This document shows positions 1 to 5,923 of a DNA stretch of 9,721 bases, one piece after another (position 1 is the first letter of the stretch; each line of letters opens with the position of its first letter). The notes beneath the pieces are model-generated. The model searched no databases. It was not told where the DNA came from and was given only the letters and a program-made list of their open reading frames with translations. The DNA comes from CBDUUP01 sp965370435. GTDB taxonomy: Bacteria > Chloroflexota > Anaerolineae > Anaerolineales > UBA11579. A program made the translations under genes and the position numbers. Location: contig CBDUUP010000153.1 in assembly GCA_965370435.1 (NCBI GenBank), positions 1 through 9,721 of the forward strand, read 5' to 3'.

Positions 1-94
1 GGGAGTGGTTGGGTCCCGGTGGGCTCCCCGGTCTTCAAAACCGGTGGCGGGTCGCGTTGCGGGCCGCGGTGGGTTCGACTCCCATTCACTCCCG
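1..94 (+). tRNA. selC: tRNA-Sec (anticodon TCA)
   Basis: This is a selenocysteine tRNA, which is charged with serine, converted to selenocysteinyl-tRNA and delivered by SelB to recoded UGA codons. The fold can be traced by eye. The acceptor stem has 8 bp (1-8 with 86-93, the last pair G-U). The D stem has 6 bp (11-16 with 21-26) closing a 4-base CGGT loop. The anticodon stem is 28-32 with 40-44, with loop CTTCAAA and anticodon TCA at 35-37. A long variable arm (about 45-68) is followed by a 5-bp T stem (69-73 with 81-85) and loop TTCGACT. The 8+5 acceptor/T arrangement, the 6-bp D stem and the long variable arm are diagnostic of bacterial tRNA-Sec and separate it from a suppressor tRNA-Ser. 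The discriminator is G94. Only CC of the CCA end is encoded (95-96), followed by seven T residues (97-103) that may help terminate transcription. Confidence 0.96.
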
Positions 95-204
95 CCTTTT
101 TTTGTGAATTGGCGATATTAGATCAACGGATTTCGGACCACTTGGAATAAAAACAAATCTACTCCAAAATCTACGATTCTTATTCCCCTCTAATACTCAT
201 CCCC

Positions 205-210
205 TATAAT
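205..210 (+). promoter_or_regulatory. possible -10 box upstream of the site-2 protease gene
   Basis: A perfect TATAAT lies 61 bases before the ATG at 271, in an AT-rich spacer. No good -35 hexamer is seen 16-18 bases upstream and there is no TGn extension, so this is only a candidate. The rest of the 97-270 spacer shows no other feature. Confidence 0.35.
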
Positions 211-270
211 AATGGCATATTTTCAACTTAACTTCTCATCAGGCGACACCACGCCAACAAATTGACCAAC

Positions 271-1521
271 ATGACTCAACCAACCCCACCCTCCCAACCC
301 CCTCAACACGAAATAGACCGATTCACGCCCCTGGTCACCCGCATCATGAGCGTCGAAGAGATCACCTGGGGCGGAACACAGCAAGGCTACGTAGTCCGCT
401 ACCGGGGGAATATCCTGGGCGGGGCCGACAGCGCCAGCGAGGCCTATGACCAACTGGCCCAGGCCCTGCGCCCCCATTCGATCACCCCCCTCTTCCGGGT
501 CGAAGATGGCCGCCACACGGTGATCTTGATGGAGGGAGTCGTCGACCCCCAGCCCTCCAACCCCAGAACCAACATCCTGCTCTTCATTGCCACACTGATC
601 AGCATGATGCTGGTGGGGGCTTTTTACACCGACAGCATTGACCTCACCGGTTCAGGCAGTGAGATATTTAGAAATATCCTGGTCGGATTGGGCCGCGGCT
701 GGCCGTTTGCGGTCAGTTTGCTGGCGATCTTGCTGGCCCACGAATTCGGGCACTATCTGGCGGCGCGTTACCACAAAACCGCCGTCACCCTGCCCTATTT
801 CCTGCCTCTTCCCCTGCCGGGCAGCTTCGGCACCCTGGGCGCATTCATCCAACTCAAGGAACCGCCCAAGAATAAACGCGTTCTATTGGACATCGGCATC
901 GCCGGGCCGCTGGCCGGATTGATCGTCGCCATCCCGGTGCTTCTGTTAGGGATCTACCTCTCACCCGTCGAACGCCTGCCTCTGTTCATCCCCGAAGGAC
1001 GGATGATCGTCATGGAAGGCAATTCCATCCTCTACCTGCTTTCCAAATACATCATCCACGGCCAAATGCTCCCCGCCCCCACCAGCTACATGGGCATGCC
1101 GCCGCTGCTCTTCTGGATACGCTACATCTTCACCGGCCTGCCCTCCCCTATGGGCAGCCTGGACGTGAGCCTGCACCCGGTCGCCTGGGCTGGATGGGCG
1201 GGGCTTTTGGTGACCGCCTTGAACCTGATCCCCGCCGGGCAGTTGGACGGCGGCCACGTGCTATACGTGCTGTTCGGGAAACGGGCCAAAGCCGTCCTGC
1301 CTTTCATATTGGGCGGATTAGCCCTGCTGGGGTTGATCTGGCCGGGTTGGTGGTTGTGGGTGCTGCTCATCTTCTTCCTGGGACGGGTCCACGCCGAACC
1401 CCTCGACCAGATCACGCCTCTTGATCCCCGCCGTAAACTGATCGCCATCCTGGGAATCATCGTCTTCATCCTGGTGTTCGTCCCGGTGCCCTTGCAGCAG
1501 TTCATCGGGCCGCACATATAA
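271..1521 (+). CDS. site-2 protease family (M50) membrane metalloprotease, EGY-like
   Basis: This is an intramembrane zinc metalloprotease of the S2P/M50 family, whose members cut membrane-bound substrates such as anti-sigma factors inside the bilayer. Counted from ATG 271 (416 aa), a soluble N-terminal part of about 95 residues precedes the membrane core. The zinc-binding HEFGH motif is at residues 157-161 in a hydrophobic helix. GSFGTLGAF follows at about 184-192, then a GIAGPLAGL helix near 209-217. The second active-site motif NLIPAGQLDGGH is at 318-329, with the metal-ligand Asp at 326. Further hydrophobic segments lie near 101-119, 303-321, 341-372 and 389-405. The motif spacing and the LPLPLPGSFGTLGAF region resemble the EGY/plant and Chloroflexi branch rather than RseP, and I see no PDZ domain. 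An in-frame TTG at 262 is an alternative start, and neither start has a convincing ribosome-binding site. The substrate is unknown; no anti-sigma factor is adjacent. Confidence 0.92.
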   Translation: MTQPTPPSQPPQHEIDRFTPLVTRIMSVEEITWGGTQQGYVVRYRGNILGGADSASEAYDQLAQALRPHSITPLFRVEDGRHTVILMEGVVDPQPSNPRTNILLFIATLISMMLVGAFYTDSIDLTGSGSEIFRNILVGLGRGWPFAVSLLAILLAHEFGHYLAARYHKTAVTLPYFLPLPLPGSFGTLGAFIQLKEPPKNKRVLLDIGIAGPLAGLIVAIPVLLLGIYLSPVERLPLFIPEGRMIVMEGNSILYLLSKYIIHGQMLPAPTSYMGMPPLLFWIRYIFTGLPSPMGSLDVSLHPVAWAGWAGLLVTALNLIPAGQLDGGHVLYVLFGKRAKAVLPFILGGLALLGLIWPGWWLWVLLIFFLGRVHAEPLDQITPLDPRRKLIAILGIIVFILVFVPVPLQQFIGPHI

Positions 1522-1574
1522 CCTATCCAAACGGACACCTCAATCATAGGATACTGCCCATCTAAAAAAAATCT

Positions 1575-1594
1575 CACCGCGGAGACCGCAGAGG
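1575..1594 (+). repeat. degenerate half copy of the CACAGAG-type interspersed repeat
   Basis: The stretch resembles the right terminal repeat (read in reverse complement) of the inverted-repeat element at 4733-4831, sharing the CACC..GAGAC..CAGAG skeleton with a few substitutions and one inserted base. Only one arm is present, so it looks like a decayed or truncated copy of the same family. Confidence 0.45.
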
Positions 1595-1651
1595 AAGATC
1601 GTATCCTTGCAAACTCAGCATTCTCATCGGGAATAATATCCATTTGCTTCC

Positions 1652-1857
1652 CCAATAAACATAGGGGCATTTCAAATTGGGATTGAGTTTGGCGCGACAC
1701 AGCGACTGAAGTAGCGCCAACAACTACGAAGTCCGCCCTTCGGCGGACTAAAACAGCTTTTAGTCGGCGAAGGCCGACTTTGTAAGTGTTTGTGCGACTT
1801 TAGTCGCTGCGACATTGGTCGCCATACACCCCAAAACTGAAATGCACCAATAAACAT
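1652..1857. mobile_element. MITE-like palindromic element with 11-bp flanking direct repeats
   Basis: An 11-bp sequence, CCAATAAACAT, occurs exactly at 1652-1662 and again at 1847-1857. Between the copies lies about 184 bp with inverted ends: GCATTTCA at 1667-1674 faces TGAAATGC at 1838-1845, and the match continues imperfectly inward (AATTGGG against a CCCAAAAC-type end). The interior is packed with short palindromes: 1689-1720 (7-bp arms), 1730-1749 (8 bp), 1747-1764 (7 bp, competing with its neighbours), 1762-1779 (7 bp), 1794-1807 (6 bp) and 1809-1822 (5 bp). No transposase can be encoded. The arrangement fits a non-autonomous element mobilised in trans, leaving a target duplication. The right copy of the duplication contains the AT of the DHH gene start codon. 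Direct and inverted repeats are seen directly; transposition is inferred. Confidence 0.7.
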
Positions 1858-2740
1858 GTCTACCCTCTGCATATATCACAGTGACGCCGATGGACGGGCC
1901 GCGGCTGCGGTCGTGCGCCGCGCTCTGGGAACCAAAACCCTCCTGCACGCCATAAACTATGGCGACCCGGTTCCCTGGAAGAAAGCCGCGGAGGCCGGTA
2001 AAGTCATCCTGGTGGATTTCTCCCTGCCCCGGCCCGAAATGGAACGTCTGGCAGAAGAGAGCCAATTGATCTGGATAGACCACCACCAATCGGCCCTGGA
2101 TGCCTTGGCCCAAGCCGCGGTGAACTGGCCCGGCCTTCGCTCCACCGAGGAAGCTGGCTGTGTGTTGGCCTGGCAGTACTTCTTCCCCGACCAGCCGGTT
2201 CCCCAGGCATTGGTCCTGATCGGAGACCGAGACATCTGGCGCTGGGCGGAAGCCGATACCGGCCCTTTTAATGAAGGCCTCCAACAGCATAACACCGCCC
2301 CGGAGAACGACCAACTCTGGCAGCCCCTGCTGGATGGAGAAGCTCAACTTATCGCCTCTATAAAAGAACAGGGCGCTCTCCTCTTGGAGGCCCGCCAGCG
2401 CCGCATCCGCCGCCAGACGGCCAAATACGGATACACTGTTCTGTTCGAAGGATTCCGCACCCTGGCCCTCAACCAGCGGGGCAGTGGTGACCTGGGCCAG
2501 CACATCCACGACCTGGGTTACCAGATCGGCTACTGCTACATAGACCAACTGCAAGGCGGCGAGTTGATGACCCACGTCACGCTCTATTCAAAAGAGGTGG
2601 ATGTATCCAAGATCGCGGTCAAGTTCGGGGGCGGCGGCCATCCCGGCGCATCTGGGTTTACATTCCGGCGCGCTCACCGGCCCTTCCCCCCAGAAGCAGA
2701 GGTCGAATATCTGATTGAACCCTCGGAACTGAATCCCTAA
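1856..2740 (+). CDS. DHH/DHHA1 family phosphoesterase, NrnB-like
   Basis: This cytoplasmic phosphoesterase belongs to the DHH superfamily. Its relatives hydrolyse short oligoribonucleotides or (cyclic) nucleotides using two metal ions, the group that includes NrnB and the COG2404-type phosphohydrolases. The 294-aa protein shows all expected motifs: HSDADG at residues 8-13 (metal ligands D10, D12), VDFS at 53-56 (D54), the name-giving DHH at 75-77, and GDRD at 123-126. The C-terminal DHHA1 domain carries the substrate-binding glycine motif GGGGHPGASGF at 258-268. The exact substrate cannot be read from sequence. The ATG at 1856 gives a sensible N-terminus directly before the first beta strand, but no ribosome-binding site precedes it. 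The upstream DNA is the end of a palindromic insertion, so translation initiation here may be altered. Confidence 0.9.
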   Translation: MSTLCIYHSDADGRAAAAVVRRALGTKTLLHAINYGDPVPWKKAAEAGKVILVDFSLPRPEMERLAEESQLIWIDHHQSALDALAQAAVNWPGLRSTEEAGCVLAWQYFFPDQPVPQALVLIGDRDIWRWAEADTGPFNEGLQQHNTAPENDQLWQPLLDGEAQLIASIKEQGALLLEARQRRIRRQTAKYGYTVLFEGFRTLALNQRGSGDLGQHIHDLGYQIGYCYIDQLQGGELMTHVTLYSKEVDVSKIAVKFGGGGHPGASGFTFRRAHRPFPPEAEVEYLIEPSELNP

Positions 2741-2830
2741 TAAAATAGGGGGATCAACAATCATCGGCGTTGTTATACTATCAACCAGACCAAAACCGCA
2801 AACATTCCTCAAGTCTATTACAAGTTTTAC

Positions 2831-2863
2831 TTGACACGAACCTTATAGTACTGTATAGTACTA
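2831..2863 (+). promoter_or_regulatory. near-consensus sigma-70 promoter overlapped by a perfect inverted repeat
   Basis: TTGACA (2831-2836) and TATAGT (2854-2859) are separated by exactly 17 bases, giving 11 of 12 consensus positions. A perfect 7-4-7 inverted repeat, TAGTACT-GTAT-AGTACTA (2846-2863), covers the -10 box and part of the spacer, where a repressor dimer would block polymerase. A shorter CAAGT-TTT-ACTTG palindrome (2821-2833) overlaps the -35 box. The promoter points toward the lipoprotein gene at 3148, with transcription expected to start near 2866. The promoter is strongly supported by sequence; the operator role is inferred. Confidence 0.75.
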
Positions 2864-2999
2864 GAGAGCTAATCAATGAGGCATACCCCAGATCGCAGGG
2901 GGCGCAATGCTCAATACACTATACATCACAATTCGTATGGGTAGCAGGTTTACAGAGTTACCGGTTCCTTAGGCAATTTATCAATCGCATTATTCATCC

Positions 3000-3045
3000 A
3001 TGAATATCCTGTCTTAGACTTCCCCCATTAGGACAGAATACTCAT
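3000..3045 (+). repeat. 46-bp imperfect palindrome / hairpin in the leader
   Basis: Sixteen of eighteen opposed positions pair, two of them G-U: 3000-3003 with 3042-3045, 3005-3007 with 3038-3040, and 3009-3017 with 3028-3036. The two mismatches are 3004/3041 and 3008/3037. The 10-nt loop (3018-3027) holds TCCCCC, which can pair with GGGGGA in the ribosome-binding site of the downstream gene (3137-3142). There is no T-run, so it is not an intrinsic terminator. Confidence 0.6.
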
Positions 3046-3124
3046 TGCACATAAAGCGGTCTTACTATACAATAATAATCCTGACATCGACTCTCTTTAG
3101 CCAACCAACTACCTTGAAGCTTTA

Positions 3125-3146
3125 CTACTCCCGACGGGGGGAGTAG
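3125..3146 (+). promoter_or_regulatory. hairpin sequestering the ribosome-binding site of the lipoprotein gene
   Basis: CTACTCCC (3125-3132) and GGGAGTAG (3139-3146) form a perfect 8-bp stem with a 6-nt loop, ending one base before the ATG at 3148. The G-rich Shine-Dalgarno-like run (3136-3143) lies in the loop and 3' arm, so the folded stem would hide it. This suggests control of translation initiation. The pairing is seen directly; the regulatory role is inferred. Confidence 0.6.
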
Positions 3147-3147
3147 C

Positions 3148-4596
3148 ATGAATACGAATAAAAAGTACAGATTACTGTATTCAATTGCCATAGCAGTGGC
3201 ATTGATTTTACTCGGCGGCGCATGCGCCCCACCGAGCGTAACTCTCACCCAAACCACGGAAGGGATTTACGACGTAGACCCGATATTCCGGGAACTCTAC
3301 GATTTTCTGGGGGGCTACGATGTGCTAGGCCCGGCGATATCGCCTCTCCGCCAGGAAGGCCACCTCAAGAAACAATACGTACTCGCAGGGTTGCTCGTCT
3401 ACGATCCGCAGGCCACACCCAACCAACGCTTCCGCCTGGATTCCCTGGGCCTCGTAATCGGCATCAGCGACCCTCCAGTCCCCAACCCCAACCAACCTGG
3501 TCCCCGCTACGTGGGCGGCCACATCATTTACGAGGAATTCGTACCCTTGTACGATTTGTTGGGCGGGGCGCGTTTTGTTGGAAGGCCGCTCACCGAGATG
3601 CGGTTGAATACGGAAAGAGACCGCTACGAGCAGTACTTTGAAAACCTGGGCTTCTACCGTCTGCGCAATGACCCTCCGGGGACCGTCAGACTGCTGGACT
3701 ATGGGGCTTTTGTGTGCGATCTCGAATGCCGCTACCCAACCCAATACTTCAGCATCCCCGCCCGTCACGGCCAACTTCCCGACCCCTTCGCCACCACCAT
3801 CTCCCGCCTGGGGACATCCTTGACCGGGAGCGCCCTCACCGGCCCTTACCAGGCCGACGATGGCAAACTGGAAGTCATCTTTGAGAACTTTGTTTTCTAC
3901 GCCGACCCTGCCTCGCCCGGACGGGCCTTTCCCCGCCCATTGATGACGATGCTCGGCTTCCCGCCCGAACCCCTGACCACCCGGGTAGATGACCCCCGAA
4001 TGACTTTCTACGAGATTGAGAGCAATTTGGGCTACAACATCCCCGTGATCTTCCGCGATTTCATCGCCCTGCACGGCGGTTTCGACCTCTTTGGCCCGCC
4101 CATCACCCAGATATTCCCCTACGAAGAAAACATCTACCGGCAATGCTTCACCAACATATGCCTGGATTATTACACCAACGTGGCCGAGCATCTATCCATC
4201 CAACCCGCCTCGCTGGGCCACATTTACAAAACCAAATTTTATCAGGAGCCAGTTGATAGTTTCCCCGACCCCCAAGCGCTGTTTGGGCTGCGCATTCAAG
4301 TATGGGAATTCCTGCCCATCCTCAACTCCACCCAGGAGCAGGTCATCCACGTTATGGTCTTGGATGAAAACTCCCCCATCTTCAACCTGGAACCCACCCT
4401 CACCCTGACCTTGCCTGACGGCAGTCAGGAGGAATATCACTTCCCGCCAACCCTGGTGAACGGCCAAACCTCCCTCACCCTCCCGCCCATTGTCGCTCCC
4501 AACGGCACCCTCATACCTTACAAGGTTTGCTTGCAATATTTGAACAGCGAAAAAGTCTGCTACAAGGACAACTTCTTGATCTGGGGCAATCCCTAG
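3148..4596 (+). CDS. secreted lipoprotein with four LGFP-like repeats
   Basis: This 482-aa exported lipoprotein has a basic N-terminus (KKYR), a hydrophobic core (about 9-22) and a lipobox LGGAC with Cys26, so it should be anchored to the outer face of the cytoplasmic membrane. The mature part contains four degenerate repeats with a period of about 85 residues, starting near 47, 131, 214 and 302. The clearest carry the pattern F..LYD.LGG.d.lG.pi; the third is the most diverged. Each is followed about 10-25 residues later by an aromatic strand such as QYF or FENFVFY. They resemble LGFP-type repeats found in cell-wall or surface proteins and are common in Chloroflexota lipoproteins. Residues about 395-470 look beta-rich and Ig-like. 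No catalytic motif is visible. The ATG at 3148 is preceded by a G-rich ribosome-binding site locked in a hairpin, and an intrinsic terminator follows closely. Its function is unknown; wall or polysaccharide binding is a guess. Confidence 0.82.
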   Translation: MNTNKKYRLLYSIAIAVALILLGGACAPPSVTLTQTTEGIYDVDPIFRELYDFLGGYDVLGPAISPLRQEGHLKKQYVLAGLLVYDPQATPNQRFRLDSLGLVIGISDPPVPNPNQPGPRYVGGHIIYEEFVPLYDLLGGARFVGRPLTEMRLNTERDRYEQYFENLGFYRLRNDPPGTVRLLDYGAFVCDLECRYPTQYFSIPARHGQLPDPFATTISRLGTSLTGSALTGPYQADDGKLEVIFENFVFYADPASPGRAFPRPLMTMLGFPPEPLTTRVDDPRMTFYEIESNLGYNIPVIFRDFIALHGGFDLFGPPITQIFPYEENIYRQCFTNICLDYYTNVAEHLSIQPASLGHIYKTKFYQEPVDSFPDPQALFGLRIQVWEFLPILNSTQEQVIHVMVLDENSPIFNLEPTLTLTLPDGSQEEYHFPPTLVNGQTSLTLPPIVAPNGTLIPYKVCLQYLNSEKVCYKDNFLIWGNP

Positions 4597-4617
4597 ACAT
4601 TGATCCCCTGAATTGAG

Positions 4618-4655
4618 AAAGAACCCACTGAGACTCTCAGTGGGTTCTTTTTATT
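4618..4655 (+). terminator. intrinsic terminator of the lipoprotein gene
   Basis: A perfect 15-bp stem (4618-4632 with 4636-4650) has a 3-nt loop and runs into a T-rich tail (TTTTTATT, 4648-4655), 21 bases after the stop codon. The A-rich left arm could also give weak termination of minus-strand transcription coming from the LysM gene. Confidence 0.9.
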
Positions 4656-4732
4656 CAACCAGGAAATTGAGAACTAGCCACCTGACAGTTTTCAAAAGCG
4701 ATCATCGAAATGAATGATTATTTCAAACTTTT

Positions 4733-4831
4733 CGCCACAGAGGCGCAGAGACCGTTGCTCCGCTAGGGGAGATTCGCTGAGTTTTTTTTATGTTTTTTGC
4801 TCTTCTCTGTGCACTCTGTGTCTCTGTGGTG
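4733..4831. repeat. MITE-like inverted-repeat element of the CACAGAG family
   Basis: The outer arms CGCCACAGAGGCGCAGAG (4733-4750) and CTCTGTGTCTCTGTGGTG (4814-4831) pair at all 18 positions, three of them as G-U. The interior of about 63 bp is T-rich and non-coding. Elements with this CACAGAGnCnCAGAG end are a familiar type of dispersed repeat in bacterial genomes; that comes from memory and was not checked. No clear target duplication is seen. It separates the terminator from the end of the minus-strand LysM gene. Confidence 0.65.
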
Positions 4832-4874
4832 ATATTTTTAAGATTTTTTCTTCTTTCGATATTCAACCTATCGC

Positions 4875-5846
4875 TCAGGGACGCGCCTCAACCAACACTT
4901 GAATCCGCTCTATAGGCGGTCCCAGACTGAACACATTCATCTCAAAAGGCAGGCTGTCCCCCGCGGCCAGCCCGGCCAGACTCTCCCAGCGGCGCACCCC
5001 CACCACCCCGCCGTCCGCATCATACGCCACCGCCACCAGCCAGACCAAACCGGCCGGCGCAGACCCCTCCTCCAGGGTGATCTGCCCCATCACTGTGGCT
5101 TGCTTCCCTCCCAAGGAAAAAACGGTCTCCTCCACCCTGGCAACTGCAGGTAAATAACGTTCATCCTCCGGCGAGATGGTGAGCGCAGTCAAGACCTGCG
5201 CGCTGACCCCATAACCGGCAGCCACCGGCGGCGGAAAAACCACCCAAAGGGGAATCTCACCCCCGGCAGGGATCCGGTTCAGGGGAGCGGTCGCTTGCAA
5301 ACTGGCCTGCGCTTCCCCGCCGTTGAACAGCGTTATCAAAGCGGTGACATTCTCCACATCCAGAGGCAAGGTATTGCGCACCAGCAAAAAACATCCCAAC
5401 CCGCCCTCCGCAGTCAAGTAACATTGGGGCGCGGCATGAGACAGCGAGACCGGCGTAGGCGAAGCCAACCCCGAAATCACCTCCCCGTCCAGGGGGATGA
5501 TCAAAATGGTCCCCACCGAGAGGAAGCGCGGGTCAACCTGGGGGTTGGCCGCCTGCAGGTCTTCCAAAGTCACCCCAAAGCGCACCGCGATACCCAGCAT
5601 AGTGTCGCCCTCCACAACAACGTAAGTGAAAGGCGTCGGCGTAGGCTGCGCGGGCGCGGTAACCAGGGCGGAAGTGGGCCAGGCGGTGGCAGTCTGGCTG
5701 GGGATGGCGGTCAGATAGGGAGTCACCTGCCCGGCCATCACTGCCGGGGAAGTCTCCGGGATCGTGACCGACGTGCAAGCCCCAACACCGAACGCCAACC
5801 CCAGGATCACGCCTGCATAAATTAGATTTCGTCTTTTAGAACGCAT
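4875..5846 (-). CDS. LysM-domain lipoprotein
   Basis: This 323-aa lipoprotein has a basic start (RSKRRN), a hydrophobic segment (about 9-22) and a lipobox-like VGAC with Cys24, indicating export and lipid anchoring. A Thr/Pro/Ala-rich linker (about 25-73) leads to a single LysM domain at about 74-118, beginning TYVVVEGDTMLGIAVRFGV and including the LQAANPQ and GTILIIP signatures. LysM binds N-acetylglucosamine polymers such as peptidoglycan. The remaining 200 residues look beta-rich, with a region like an FxLYD-type domain (about 150-215) and no catalytic motif, so a wall-associated structural or sensory role is the best guess. The ATG at 5846 lies six bases downstream of an extended -10 box with no room for a ribosome-binding site, so the mRNA is probably leaderless. 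It is divergent from the TPR gene. Confidence 0.85.
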   Translation of the reverse strand: MRSKRRNLIYAGVILGLAFGVGACTSVTIPETSPAVMAGQVTPYLTAIPSQTATAWPTSALVTAPAQPTPTPFTYVVVEGDTMLGIAVRFGVTLEDLQAANPQVDPRFLSVGTILIIPLDGEVISGLASPTPVSLSHAAPQCYLTAEGGLGCFLLVRNTLPLDVENVTALITLFNGGEAQASLQATAPLNRIPAGGEIPLWVVFPPPVAAGYGVSAQVLTALTISPEDERYLPAVARVEETVFSLGGKQATVMGQITLEEGSAPAGLVWLVAVAYDADGGVVGVRRWESLAGLAAGDSLPFEMNVFSLGPPIERIQVLVEARP

Positions 5847-5852
5847 AATTTG

Positions 5853-5861
5853 ATTATACCA
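5853..5861 (-). promoter_or_regulatory. extended -10 promoter of the LysM lipoprotein gene
   Basis: On the minus strand the sequence reads TGGTATAAT, a perfect extended -10 element. No -35 hexamer is recognisable, which is tolerated with a TGn motif. The box ends six bases before the ATG, so transcription should begin at or next to the start codon. Confidence 0.7.
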
Positions 5862-5923
5862 GGCGAGATATATTGCCGCTGGCAGCTAGAAATGGGGGTG
5901 TGGGCATTATATTGTCACCTTAA

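Larger units (their letters stand above)
2866..3147 (+). promoter_or_regulatory. long structured 5' leader of the lipoprotein gene
   Basis: If transcription starts near 2866, the lipoprotein mRNA has a leader of about 280 nt, unusually long for this window. It contains a possible 22-codon ORF (2876-2944) without a convincing ribosome-binding site, a CCCC/GGGG pairing at 2886-2889 with 2898-2901, a large imperfect hairpin at 3000-3045 and a hairpin over the ribosome-binding site at 3125-3146. I do not recognise a known riboswitch class. No protein-coding gene is supported in this stretch. Confidence 0.45.

Noticed and set aside
1760..2575. Long minus-strand open frame (271 codons) opposite the DHH gene
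   Set aside because: It is antisense to a gene with all DHH and DHHA1 motifs intact, and its product has no recognisable domain. It is a shadow of GC-rich codon use.
2770..3003. Plus-strand 77-codon frame in the spacer after the DHH gene
   Set aside because: The strong promoter at 2831-2859 lies inside it, there is no convincing ribosome-binding site, and the composition is not protein-like.
3325..4191. Long minus-strand open frame (288 codons) opposite the LGFP-like lipoprotein
   Set aside because: The plus-strand frame has a signal peptide, lipobox, repeats, ribosome-binding site and terminator. The antisense frame has none of these.
4714..4902. Plus-strand 62-codon frame with a Cys-rich segment
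   Set aside because: It is translated from the inverted-repeat element at 4733-4831 and runs into the end of the LysM gene. FSPQRRR-type proteins are a known artefact of this kind of repeat.
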